From assembly GCA_023379675.1 (NCBI GenBank), contig JAMCPL010000011.1, forward strand, positions 48,864 to 112,863: a stretch of 64,000 nt of DNA. The letters are read 5' to 3'. A model generated the notes under the pieces. The model did not search any database, was not told the DNA's origin, and worked only from the letters and a program-made list of their open reading frames with translations. The DNA is from Actinomycetota bacterium. GTDB lineage: Bacteria; Actinomycetota; Acidimicrobiia; Acidimicrobiales; JAMCPL01. Below are positions 8,825-17,049 of this stretch, one piece after another. Within the stretch, counting starts at the first letter, position 1. Every line of letters begins with the position of its first letter. The position numbers and the translations under genes are program-made.

Positions 8825-8837
8825 GTGTAGCTGCTCG

Positions 8838-8961
8838 CTAGGAGTGTGAAGTCTAACATACTACGATATAAAAAGAACACAAGAGTTGTGGTTGGTTTAC
8901 AACGGTCACAAAATATAAGTTTACTGGGTTAACAGCCGGGGGTTCTGACTCACGTTCCTAG
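8838..8961 (-). mobile_element. Small CTAG-flanked inverted-repeat element, copy A1
   Basis: A 124-base segment bounded by CTAG on both sides. Its reverse complement aligns along its whole length with 62010-62137, at roughly three-quarters identity by eye. The best-kept part is the first 60 bases (reading right to left from 8961). The terminal inverted repeats of this copy are degenerate, about 10 of 16 bases. No ORF. It lies after the last T4SS gene. The CTAG ends would fit a 4-base target duplication of the kind made by IS5-group transposases, so a non-autonomous MITE is the likely nature; the parent IS is not in the window. Confidence 0.7.
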
Positions 8962-9010
8962 TACCCAGGACGAAGGACGAAGAGCACCTCTTGATAGAGT
9001 TAACAGCATA

Positions 9011-9046
9011 GGGTTAACAGCCGGGGGTTCTGACTCACGTTCCTAG
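9011..9046 (-). repeat. Fragment of the same element (A-fragment)
   Basis: 36 bases identical to 8926-8961, the best-conserved end of element A1, including its CTAG. It ends exactly where element B begins and shares that CTAG. Either a partial local duplication or a copy interrupted by element B. Confidence 0.85.
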
Positions 9047-9168
9047 GTGTCTGGTGTCAAACTGCCCACAGCTCAGGAAAAGCTGTTGCATCTGCCGTGA
9101 TGGTGCAGGTCAGAGGTTCGCGCATTATCGATTATGTGTGTGATCCAGCGAAAACACCAGACACCTAG
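9043..9168. mobile_element. Second type of CTAG-flanked inverted-repeat element (B)
   Basis: 126 bases with CTAG at each end and perfect terminal inverted repeats. Bases 9043-9057 (CTAGGTGTCTGGTGT) are the reverse complement of 9154-9168. The inside shows no ORF and no clear similarity to element A, but the size and CTAG ends are the same. The right end overlaps the last codon of the HNH gene, so the element supplies that gene's stop region. Confidence 0.65.
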
Positions 9169-10862
9169 CACTTGCGTGAAGTGCTTGCCTCCCTCACCAA
9201 TACCTTCGAGAGTTCCCCAGTGCGTGTTTTCTTCTCTTTCTGCCTGGATGGATGGCGAGGATCCTCTGGGGGTACAAAGGCGCGCTTTCCGTGTCCAGCT
9301 ACGAGCGACCAGTTCTCACGGGTCTTCAGTGCGTGATGGTATGAGCAGAGCCGATCAAGCAACGATAGGACCGTTATGCGCGTATTCGCCCATGGTTTTC
9401 GATGGTCCATCTCTAAATAAGTGGTAGATGAGCAGCCCTTTACCGCGCAAGCCGGATAGAGCCACTGAAGAGCGGTCTGCTGCTTTGCGTTTGGTCTTCT
9501 ACCTAAATGTACAACCGATGTCACCTTCTCTCCTTTGGCAACTACTGCAGCCAAGAACGGATCTCCAGATTCAATCATGTCTATAACTGCAGAAGGTGCT
9601 ATCGGTCCAATGCCGGCAATTTCAGATACCTCCCCTGTAATTGCGTGTCCACGGATGAGCGCTGCGTGGTCTACGCGCACAATTATCTTTGTACGGGGGG
9701 TGGAAGTGGTGTTGGTGGTGGGAGTAGGGTCGCCGACAGCTAGGGCAGCGAGGCCAGCAGAACCACCAGCACCAGCAGGAACGGAAGCGGGAGCCTGACG
9801 TTCGCCGAATGCAATATCCACGGCAGCGAGAGCACCGCCCCCAGCATCGCCAACGCCCCCGCCCCCAGTGGGGCCATCATTAGCACCAGCACTAGTATGG
9901 CCACCGCCGCCAGATGAGATGCCGCTGGCTGAAGTTGTAGCAGAACCACCAGCACCAGCAGGAACGGAAGCGGGAGCCTGACGTTCGCCGAATGCAATAT
10001 CCACGGCAGCGAGAGCACCGCCCCCAGCATCGCCAACGCCCCCGCCCCCAGTGGGGCCATCATTAGCACCAGCACTAGTATGGCCACCGCCGCCAGATGA
10101 GATGCCGCTGGCTGAAGTTGTAGCAGAACCACCAGCACCAGCACTAGTATGGCCACCGCCGCCACAAACATCTGCAAACATCTGTATCATTGCGTCGAAA
10201 CCGTAGGCCTCATAGGGCTCGCGGGTACCTTTCCTTCTTGCGTCTTCAAAGATATGCCTGCGCTTGTCTTCGATTGCAGTTTCCAGGAAGGCAAGCTCCT
10301 CCGGATTCGCACCTGCACGGAGATGCCTCATGCCGTCAGTGTCTGTGTATGTCTTAAGATAACGGCGCCGATGGATTGCCCTGCGACGCTCATCTGGATC
10401 TGTGGCTAGAGCTTTTGCCTTGGTGCAGTGCTCCTTGAGCTCGTCAAGCGAACCGCCGGCTGCTTTCTCGATGAGATTGCGCTCCATCAATGGGTTTACA
10501 CCTATCGCATCTGATACCAAATTAAGCTGCGACGCGGAGAACTCACCTGATAGGGCGTGTCGTGTAAGCAAAGGGTGCTTGGCAAGGCTCTTTCCGGTGT
10601 CGATGATCTCTTTTGCCCTGCTCAGAGAGATTTTCTCCATCCGGGCAAGCGAATGGGCATCTGAGCGATCCCCAGGCTCCAAAAGACCGTGGTTGCAGGT
10701 AAGCTCAAAGGAGGTGGCGGCCACAGCGGCTGAAGCCAGCCGCTCCAAGTGGCTGAAGGCTTCCAGCAGGTCTTTGAGTTCAGCTCTGTCAATAGCTGAA
10801 GGGCTGTAGCCAGAGAGCACTTCCGCCAAGGACATCTCGATCTTCTGCACTGTAGCAAACAT
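9165..10862 (-). CDS. DUF222 / HNH endonuclease-signature protein with tandem repeat insert
   Basis: 565 residues from ATG 10862. The N-terminal DUF222 (13E12-repeat) domain is about residues 1-210, with LARMEKISLSRAKEIIDTGK. The C-terminal HNH domain shows CAVKGCS, MDHRKPW and LCSYHHALKT. Between them sits a Gly/Ser/Ala-rich 61-residue unit in two full copies and part of a third. Such proteins are very common in actinobacteria and may have spread as mobile genes; their function is unknown and nuclease activity is inferred from the HNH motif. A TATAAT on the minus strand (10870-10875) stands seven bases before this ATG, which suggests leaderless translation. A GTG at 10892 would give 575 residues. 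Confidence 0.85.
   Translation of the reverse strand: MFATVQKIEMSLAEVLSGYSPSAIDRAELKDLLEAFSHLERLASAAVAATSFELTCNHGLLEPGDRSDAHSLARMEKISLSRAKEIIDTGKSLAKHPLLTRHALSGEFSASQLNLVSDAIGVNPLMERNLIEKAAGGSLDELKEHCTKAKALATDPDERRRAIHRRRYLKTYTDTDGMRHLRAGANPEELAFLETAIEDKRRHIFEDARRKGTREPYEAYGFDAMIQMFADVCGGGGHTSAGAGGSATTSASGISSGGGGHTSAGANDGPTGGGGVGDAGGGALAAVDIAFGERQAPASVPAGAGGSATTSASGISSGGGGHTSAGANDGPTGGGGVGDAGGGALAAVDIAFGERQAPASVPAGAGGSAGLAALAVGDPTPTTNTTSTPRTKIIVRVDHAALIRGHAITGEVSEIAGIGPIAPSAVIDMIESGDPFLAAVVAKGEKVTSVVHLGRRPNAKQQTALQWLYPACAVKGCSSTTYLEMDHRKPWANTRITVLSLLDRLCSYHHALKTRENWSLVAGHGKRAFVPPEDPRHPSRQKEKKTRTGELSKVLVREASTSRKC
9756..10143 (-). repeat. 183-base tandem repeat in the HNH gene
   Basis: Units at 9756-9938 and 9939-10121, with a partial third to about 10143, appear identical base for base where compared. 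Each encodes 61 residues rich in Gly, Ala and Ser and containing AAVDIAFGERQAPASVPA. Near-perfect identity implies a recent duplication or active homogenisation. Confidence 0.9.
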
Positions 10863-10875
10863 ATGTACGATTATA
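10863..10875 (-). promoter_or_regulatory. Minus-10 element directly before the HNH start codon
   Basis: TATAAT on the minus strand at 10875-10870, then seven bases, then ATG 10862. With transcription starting at the usual distance, the message would begin at or next to the start codon. No convincing minus-35 hexamer is seen. Confidence 0.45.
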
Positions 10876-11087
10876 GAACAGTGGTGTATCACTAACGCAG
10901 AGACCTATTTCGTAAACCCGATACTGCTCTCGACCTACCCGGAATCCCTTGGGTACTTTGTAAGTAGCTGTAGGGCAGCCAACTACTGGCATGGACATCC
11001 TGGGTCGGAACGGCGATTCACTCCCTCCCTAATGGACGGGGCTTCCGTGCCGACAAGGTTCTCGGTGGATCTGAGCGTTGCTCATGC

Positions 11088-12500
11088 TCATGCAGGCGCC
11101 GTAAGCGGCCAGGGCATTATCCTTTCCGCCAGCAGGGCCAGATCCAGCAGGATGTCTTCCCTGTGGTGCCGTGCCATCACTTGCATTCCCACTGGTAGCC
11201 CTTCGTGGGTGCCTACAGGCAGGGAGATGGCCGGGTTGCCCTCCATGTTGGCCGGTATTGTAAGCGCTCCGTTGTTGGCAAGTGCGGCCTCCAAGCCTAT
11301 CTCGGGTACAAGGTCTCTGCCATCCACAAAAGTCGATACCGGCCCATCGGCTGCGAATGCGACATCAGGATTGGTCGCGGAAAATACGAGATCAGCTTCC
11401 TCGAATATCGTCGCCATGCTCTCGGAAAGCTCCATCCTGTTCAGTTCAGCGGTTGCCGCCGCCTTGAGATCGTAGTGGTGGTATGCGATATTCATGCCAA
11501 ACTGCAACTCGGGTATGAGGTCTTGCTCACACTCCGGGTAGGCTTCGCCCAAGTCTTCCATCAGGCTTACCAGGTTGGACATGGCCCAGTCCATGCCGAG
11601 GGGCGGCAACTTGATCGCTATATCCACCTGGCGAAGCCCTGCCTCCTTGATCAGTACTTGCGCTGCCTTCCCCACCATGGCGGCAGTCGAGGGAGCTACT
11701 ACGGCACAGCCGAGGTCTACGGATATGGCGGCTCGCAGCCCGGCGAGATCGTGGGTTCCGAGCCCCTCTTCGTAGCTACCGACTTTAGGGAGACTGAGGG
11801 AGTCGTGAGCGTCGTAGCCATTGCAGACATCCAGGAACCTGGCAGTGTCTCTTACCGATCGGGAGAGACACCCTAGGGTTACCGTCATGGGGTACTGGCC
11901 GCAGTGCGGCCCTCGGGGTATCCGACCGTAGGTGGTTTTCAAACCTACCAGCCCGGTGAAACCTGCGGGTATACGGATGGAACCGCCGCCGTCGCTTCCT
12001 GTGGATATTGGCAGTAGTCCCCCTGCCACTGCAGCAGCAGCCCCGCCTGATGATCCTCCTGGTGTGCGTGCATGGTTCCACGGGTTGCGAGTGGTTCCAT
12101 GCAGGCGCGTGCTCGTGTAGTTGACCGCTCCGAATTCACTGGACGTAGTCTGTCCGGTGAGCACTCCGCCTGCTACAACTATGCGTTCGACCATTGTGGC
12201 GGACCAGGTGGAAACGCGGTCTTTGAAGACCAGCGATGCTTCAGTGTAAGGCCATCCTGCAACATGGTCAAGTTCCTTCACGCCGAAGGGCACTCCACCG
12301 AAGGGGAGGGATATATTGGCGTTGGTAGCCTGTTCGAGGGCTCTTTCGGCATCCAGGTATGAGAAGGCATTGATCTCTGATTGTTCGATCGACTCCAGGC
12401 ATGCTTGCAGCGCCTCAGTAGGTGACAGCTCCTTGCGCCGGAAGGTATCTACCAAAGAACATGCGTCGCCTGTCCAGATTCCACTTTTACTGTATGGCAT
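11088..12500 (-). CDS. Amidase-signature family enzyme (GatA-like amidase)
   Basis: 470 residues from ATG 12500. It shows the Ser-Ser-Lys triad of the family: Lys in FGVKELDHVAGWP, then TPGGSSGGAAAAVAGG and GSDGGGSIRIPAGFTGLVGLK. The substrate is unknown. Some relatives are GatA subunits of Glu/Asp-tRNA amidotransferase, but no gatB or gatC is beside it, so a free amidase is more likely. The longer frame from 12638 is possible. The 12500 start is preferred because GGAGG stands about seven bases before it and the family homology begins just after it. It follows the cys genes on the same strand with a 160-base gap. Confidence 0.85.
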   Translation of the reverse strand: MPYSKSGIWTGDACSLVDTFRRKELSPTEALQACLESIEQSEINAFSYLDAERALEQATNANISLPFGGVPFGVKELDHVAGWPYTEASLVFKDRVSTWSATMVERIVVAGGVLTGQTTSSEFGAVNYTSTRLHGTTRNPWNHARTPGGSSGGAAAAVAGGLLPISTGSDGGGSIRIPAGFTGLVGLKTTYGRIPRGPHCGQYPMTVTLGCLSRSVRDTARFLDVCNGYDAHDSLSLPKVGSYEEGLGTHDLAGLRAAISVDLGCAVVAPSTAAMVGKAAQVLIKEAGLRQVDIAIKLPPLGMDWAMSNLVSLMEDLGEAYPECEQDLIPELQFGMNIAYHHYDLKAAATAELNRMELSESMATIFEEADLVFSATNPDVAFAADGPVSTFVDGRDLVPEIGLEAALANNGALTIPANMEGNPAISLPVGTHEGLPVGMQVMARHHREDILLDLALLAERIMPWPLTAPA

Positions 12501-12660
12501 GTGCCATCCTCCATTTCCTGCGTTCATTTGCGCCAGTACCAGATTCACCGGCTGCGACATCCGTCGGCTTTGCCAACTCGGCACTGGAGATACGTTGCAG
12601 ATCCCAGGTCTGTTGCCATCTGGTAACCAGTTGATCATCCCAGGGATACCGGAGAGTATC

Positions 12661-13659
12661 TTATTCTTGATTGTGTTTGAACGCCAGCCGGGTACCGTGA
12701 CCGGCTATGTAGTTCGATATGTATGATCTGGCTTCCTCTGCACGGGACCGTTTCAGTGAATCGGCGCAGGCATCAGGTGTGGCTGCTCCAGACGAGGGAG
12801 CGTTCAGCAGTGTCAGTAGCCCGGGGGACCCCGACTTCCTTCCGTCTATGAGATCGTGCCAGTCGATTCCCTCAGTGCTCAGATTAGCCGCATGGAGGGC
12901 GCAGCGTGCCTCTTCCAGAAGCCTGGCAAGCATACCCAGTCCATCCGGGAGGACACGCTGCAGCTCGTTGCGCAGCCAGCTTGCAAGCGCGGGACTGGCA
13001 CCTTCAGTAGAAACCGATACGGACACCGGAACATCGCTGTACACGGCTGGAAATAGCATATTGGATGGCCTTGCATCGTCCGCCACGTTGATCAGAGCGC
13101 CAGCTTGTGCCGCATCCTGGGCGACCAGCCTGTCGACATCGCTGTTGCCGGTTGCAGCTATGACCAGCTTGTACCCGGCTGCTTCGCCGGCCTGATACTC
13201 TCTTCGTTCCAACCTTATGGCTTGGTGGAACACCGGTTCGCCGGTTTGCCTGTCAGCACCGTGAACCCAAGTCGCCAACACCGAGGCCTGGGTTACGCCT
13301 TGGTCTGCCGCCGGGCCGTTCCGGGCGGCATTATACTGTACGGGCTGCGGCATAGTGGCTGCAGCAGACCCCGGGCTTGAGTCTGGGCTGTCCCTTGCGA
13401 TGCTGTCCTTACCGCTACCGTCTTGCATGGCATTGCCCCTGGCGGCGTTGTCTTCACCGGCAACTCCTAGCTTTATGCTGTGCTGCACTAGGCTGTCCAG
13501 CTGTTCCACCGTGGCTGGAGCTACGACGGTAAGCGCTGCACCGCATCTATAGAGGGATCCGACCTTACGTGCTGCAACCTTTCCCCCGCCTACCACTAGG
13601 CATGAGACTCCATCGAGGAAAAGCGACACCGGCAGCCAGGGATGCTGTCCCTCTGTCAA
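12661..13659 (-). CDS. Precorrin-2 dehydrogenase / sirohydrochlorin ferrochelatase (CysG N-terminal, Met8 type)
   Basis: Makes siroheme, the cofactor of sulfite (and nitrite) reductase. The Rossmann motif CLVVGGGKVAARK lies at about 20-32. The conserved LVIAATGNSDVDRLV, INVADD and NMLFPAVY blocks precede a helical C-terminal region. About 332 residues is long for the family, because an unconserved Asn/Asp/Ser-rich insert of some 80 residues sits at about 57-140, between the second and third strands. No methyltransferase (CobA) domain is fused. The TTG start overlaps the cysN stop as TTGA. Linked with cysDN, it serves assimilatory sulfate reduction. Confidence 0.85.
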   Translation of the reverse strand: MTEGQHPWLPVSLFLDGVSCLVVGGGKVAARKVGSLYRCGAALTVVAPATVEQLDSLVQHSIKLGVAGEDNAARGNAMQDGSGKDSIARDSPDSSPGSAAATMPQPVQYNAARNGPAADQGVTQASVLATWVHGADRQTGEPVFHQAIRLERREYQAGEAAGYKLVIAATGNSDVDRLVAQDAAQAGALINVADDARPSNMLFPAVYSDVPVSVSVSTEGASPALASWLRNELQRVLPDGLGMLARLLEEARCALHAANLSTEGIDWHDLIDGRKSGSPGLLTLLNAPSSGAATPDACADSLKRSRAEEARSYISNYIAGHGTRLAFKHNQE

Positions 13660-15116
13660 ATGATCATCCCCGCACCGAGTGTTGCATTGCTTGATTCATC
13701 TACGATGATGAAGCTACCGGTTGCCCTACTGGCTGCATAGCTGTCGACTGTGAGAGCGGACGCGGTCTCTATCTCCACCTTGCCTATACCGTTGTGAGGC
13801 AGCTTACTGGCAGGAACGTCCCGTATGTTGTCCACGTCGAGTACGGTCCTTATGCTGGATAGCCTTGCCCGAGTGGTTTTGGTTCCGGCTTTCAGTAGGT
13901 AGTGCTGCCCGGTGGAACCCGGCTCCATCCCCCACCAGCAGAGCACCGCTTCAAGATGCGTGGTTACCTGCGGTAACCCGTTAGCAGCAGCGATTACATC
14001 TCCGCGTGATATTCCTACCTCATCGGTCAGTGCGACCGAGACTGAGGTGGATGAGACAGCACTTGCCACTTGCCCTGCTGCACTCCAGATACCTTCTATG
14101 CGTGTGTGTACCCGGGAAGGGAGTACGATGACTTCCTGGCCCTCCTCCAGTTCACCGGCTGCCACCATGCCTGCGTATCGTCTCGATATGCCGTTTACTC
14201 GTATGACCGACTGTACCGGCAGGCGCATTGCAGCTTTGGTGGAGTCATTCGTGTGACTGGTGGCGCCGTTGGATGGAGATACAGCCGTGGCGTGCGTGCG
14301 TGCGTGTTGCAGCGCCGCCAGCAGGGTCGGCCCTCCATACCATGATGTGTGCTCGGAACGGTGGACGACATTGTCGCCAGAGAGGGCGGAAACCGGTACG
14401 ACTGTCAACTCTCCGAGATCCATCCCGTTGAGGTCGAGGCGCGATCCCAAATCTGCGAGTGCAGACAGGATATCTGTAAAGCAGGTCTGGTCGAAGGATA
14501 CGGAGTCCATCTTGTTGACGGCGATGATGTATTGGCGGATGCCGAAGAGTGACGCTATGACCATGTGTCTTGTAGTCTGCTGCCTTATCCCTCTCGTGAT
14601 GTCTACTACTACGAGGGCCAGATCTGCATTGGACGAACCTGTGGCCATGTTGCGGGTGTACTGGAGATGTCCTGGGCAGTCAGCGACTATGAGCTTACGG
14701 CCAGGGATTGTGAAATAGCGGTGCGCAACATCAATGGTGATGCCCTGATCCCGTTCAGCCTGCAGCCCATCGGTGATAAGAGAAAGGTCCAGTGTGTCCA
14801 TGCCCCTTCTCCTGCTTGCCACCAACGCTGCCTGGAGATGATCATCAGGGATCTGGCCGGTATCGTGGAGCAGGCGCCCTATCAACGTCGATTTGCCATC
14901 ATCCACAGCCCCCACCGCTGCCACTCGCAGTAGTTCGCCGCAGTCATGTAATTCATCATGGAAGCTACGAGTGCGGGCGGCAGGCGTGGCGGCTCTAGCG
15001 GCAGAAGGGAGATCTGCGTGTATCTGAGAAATCGCAGTGGCGCTACTGCTGTGGCTTGCCCCGTCCTTGACAACGGGGTGGGGATCCGTCGCTATGTGAG
15101 AGTCGATGCCAGGCAT
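13656..15116 (-). CDS. cysN: Sulfate adenylyltransferase subunit 1 (CysN), GTPase
   Basis: 486 residues. An EF-Tu-like GTPase that drives ATP sulfurylase. Its G1 is GAVDDGKSTLIGRLLHD (about 77-93), with the switch region GLQAERDQGITIDVAHRYF, G3 ADCPGHLQYTRNM and G4 NKMD; beta-barrel domains follow. No APS-kinase domain is fused at the C-terminus; a separate cysC lies at 61379. The ATG 15116 overlaps the cysD stop as TGATG, so it is preferred to TTG 15119. The first 60 residues are a non-conserved Ala/Ser-rich extension. Confidence 0.95.
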   Translation of the reverse strand: MPGIDSHIATDPHPVVKDGASHSSSATAISQIHADLPSAARAATPAARTRSFHDELHDCGELLRVAAVGAVDDGKSTLIGRLLHDTGQIPDDHLQAALVASRRRGMDTLDLSLITDGLQAERDQGITIDVAHRYFTIPGRKLIVADCPGHLQYTRNMATGSSNADLALVVVDITRGIRQQTTRHMVIASLFGIRQYIIAVNKMDSVSFDQTCFTDILSALADLGSRLDLNGMDLGELTVVPVSALSGDNVVHRSEHTSWYGGPTLLAALQHARTHATAVSPSNGATSHTNDSTKAAMRLPVQSVIRVNGISRRYAGMVAAGELEEGQEVIVLPSRVHTRIEGIWSAAGQVASAVSSTSVSVALTDEVGISRGDVIAAANGLPQVTTHLEAVLCWWGMEPGSTGQHYLLKAGTKTTRARLSSIRTVLDVDNIRDVPASKLPHNGIGKVEIETASALTVDSYAASRATGSFIIVDESSNATLGAGMII

Positions 15117-16117
15117 CAAAAGTATCCTTCCTTTTTCCTGTCCTCCATGGCCGTTTCCGAGAAGCGGTCATCTGCCCTGGTTGCCCCCCGCTCGCTAAGG
15201 CGGGCACCCTCCAGCTCTGCTATCACTTCACTTGGAGAAGTGGCAGTGGAGCGGACTGCACCGGTGCAGGTTGCATCCCCGACTGTACGGAATCTCACCA
15301 TTTCCGGCCGGGGAGCCTCACCATCACTGGGCTGCACCCATTTGTTGACAGCAAGCAGCATGCCGTCACGTTCGATCACCACCCTGTCTTTGGCATAGTA
15401 AAGAGAAGGCAGGCGGATATTCTCCTGCTCTATATAGTGCCAGATATCCAGCTCAGTCCAGTCAGAAAGTGGGAATGCCCGCAAGTGTTCCCCCTCTTTT
15501 ATCGCCAGATTGTAGATACTCCAGAGTTCGGGTCTCTGGTTGTGCGGGTCCCACTGGCCGAAGCGATCCCTGAAGGACAGTACCCGTTCTTTGGCTCGAG
15601 CCTTGTCCTCGTCCCGCCTTGCTCCGCCGAGGCACGCATCGATCCTGTACTGCGAGATGGCATCCAGCAGCGTAGTGCTTTGAAGCCTGTTGCGCGACGC
15701 ACCGGGACCGGGATCGGCTACTCTTCCGGTGTCGATGGAATCCTGCACCGAGGCAATGATCAGAGGCGCGCCAACCTCTTCGGCGCGCTCGTCCCGGAAA
15801 GAGAGCGCCTCGTCGAAGTTGTGGCCAGTATCGACATGAAGGAGTGAAAAAGGTGGTTTGGCGGGCTGGAATGCCTTGACCGCCAGGTGGAGGATTACGG
15901 CTGAGTCCTTGCCTCCACTGAAGAGTATAGTAGGGCGCTTGCACTCTGCGGCAACTTCCCTGATGACATATATCGCGTGAGATTCTAGCAGATCCAGGCA
16001 GTTGGTGATTTTCGGAGTTTCCTGGCGCGTTGTACCCGCTGTCCTGCGCGTTGCTCGTGAGGTATCTGTATTTACCGTATTTGCGCCTGCACTGCCGGTA
16101 GTGCTTGTATCAATCAC
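15116..16117 (-). CDS. cysD: Sulfate adenylyltransferase subunit 2 (CysD)
   Basis: 333 residues, with the first 40 or so not conserved. A PP-loop ATP pyrophosphatase that forms APS from ATP and sulfate. LFSGGKDSAVILHLA is the PP-loop (about 65-80). Other family blocks are LLHVDTGHNFDEALSFRDE, GGARRDEDKARAKERVLSFRD, FPLSDWTELDIWHYIEQE and the C-terminal RFRTVGDATCTGAV. It pairs with CysN; cysD and cysN share a stop/start. GTG start at 16117, with an AAGGG ahead of it. Head of the minus-strand cys operon. Confidence 0.95.
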   Translation of the reverse strand: MIDTSTTGSAGANTVNTDTSRATRRTAGTTRQETPKITNCLDLLESHAIYVIREVAAECKRPTILFSGGKDSAVILHLAVKAFQPAKPPFSLLHVDTGHNFDEALSFRDERAEEVGAPLIIASVQDSIDTGRVADPGPGASRNRLQSTTLLDAISQYRIDACLGGARRDEDKARAKERVLSFRDRFGQWDPHNQRPELWSIYNLAIKEGEHLRAFPLSDWTELDIWHYIEQENIRLPSLYYAKDRVVIERDGMLLAVNKWVQPSDGEAPRPEMVRFRTVGDATCTGAVRSTATSPSEVIAELEGARLSERGATRADDRFSETAMEDRKKEGYF

Positions 16118-16181
16118 TCGACTTGCCCTTCTTCCCGCTTGCTGCCTGCCATAATCCTTAAAAGTTGATCTACTTAGTCAT

Positions 16182-16208
16182 ATTATACTAACATGTAGCA
16201 TAGCGCAA
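16182..16208 (-). promoter_or_regulatory. Probable cysD promoter
   Basis: On the minus strand, TTGCGC (16208-16203), a 15-base spacer and a perfect TATAAT (16187-16182), 65 bases before the cysD GTG. The spacer is short by two bases. The interval is shared with divergent cysH, so common control of both sides is possible. Confidence 0.45.
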
Positions 16209-16235
16209 GTACCCAGGTTAAACGGGCAGAGCATA

Positions 16236-16952
16236 GTGGCAGGCAAGGAAATGGAGCATGAGGATGGAGGCATAATGCATGATGGTCAGGAGATCGGGGT
16301 CGAGCAGGAGCAGTATCTCACGTCCATGTCGAATGAGTTTGAGAGCGTTCCAGCGCAGGAGATTGTAGAGTGGGCGGTAGAACGTTACGGGTGCTCATTG
16401 GCGCTGGCGTGTTCGTTCCAGGATTGCGTCATCATTGACCTTGCCAACCAGGTGGATCCCGGCATGGAGGTGATCTTTCTCGATACCGGCTATCACTTTC
16501 CCGAGACGCTGGATTACGTGGAAGCGGTGAAAGCACGATACGGACTGAACTTGACCGTGACTGTACCAGGAGACGATGCCGCCGATTGGCCATGCGGTAG
16601 CGGCCGCTGCTGCGAGTTCCGTAAGGTGGGCCCGCTTCAGCGAGCCCTGCAGGGAAAGGCTGCCTGGATGACTGCCTTGAAGCGATGTGATTCCCCTACC
16701 AGATCCAGTATTCCTATTGTGGCATGGGATGACGCACGCAGCATGGCCAAGATAAATCCACTCGCGACCTGGACGGATAAGGATATAAATGACTACATAT
16801 CCTCTCATGAGTTGCCGGTCCATCCTCTTATGGAGAAGGGATACCTGTCCATCGGTTGTGCTCCCACCACCCGGCCTATCGAGCCGGGTGAACATCCGCG
16901 TGCAGGAAGATGGGCGGGCACCGGAAAGACCGAATGCGGCCTGCATACATGA
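16236..16952 (+). CDS. cysH: CysH: adenylyl-sulfate / phosphoadenylyl-sulfate reductase with an incomplete cluster motif
   Basis: 238 residues. Reduces activated sulfate to sulfite using thioredoxin. Family blocks include ALACSFQDCVIIDL, EVIFLDTGYHFPETL, SGRCCEFRKVGPLQRAL, NPLATWTDKDINDYI and the catalytic TECGLHT at the end. The Cys-Cys pair is typical of APS reductases with a [4Fe-4S] cluster. Their second pair is normally Cys-x-x-Cys, but here the site reads SIGCAPTTRP, so the fourth cluster ligand is Thr. The enzyme therefore lies between the iron-sulfur APS type and the cluster-free PAPS type. Start is GTG 16236 or ATG 16251. Divergent from cysDN. Confidence 0.9.
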   Translation: MAGKEMEHEDGGIMHDGQEIGVEQEQYLTSMSNEFESVPAQEIVEWAVERYGCSLALACSFQDCVIIDLANQVDPGMEVIFLDTGYHFPETLDYVEAVKARYGLNLTVTVPGDDAADWPCGSGRCCEFRKVGPLQRALQGKAAWMTALKRCDSPTRSSIPIVAWDDARSMAKINPLATWTDKDINDYISSHELPVHPLMEKGYLSIGCAPTTRPIEPGEHPRAGRWAGTGKTECGLHT

Positions 16953-17049
16953 TCCATGATCCGAGCATATGAAGGTTTTTTTCACTATCCACCACCCGGA
17001 TTACCATTAATGGTAGCCTAACCGCGAAGGTAGGTAGGGCAGGGAGATT

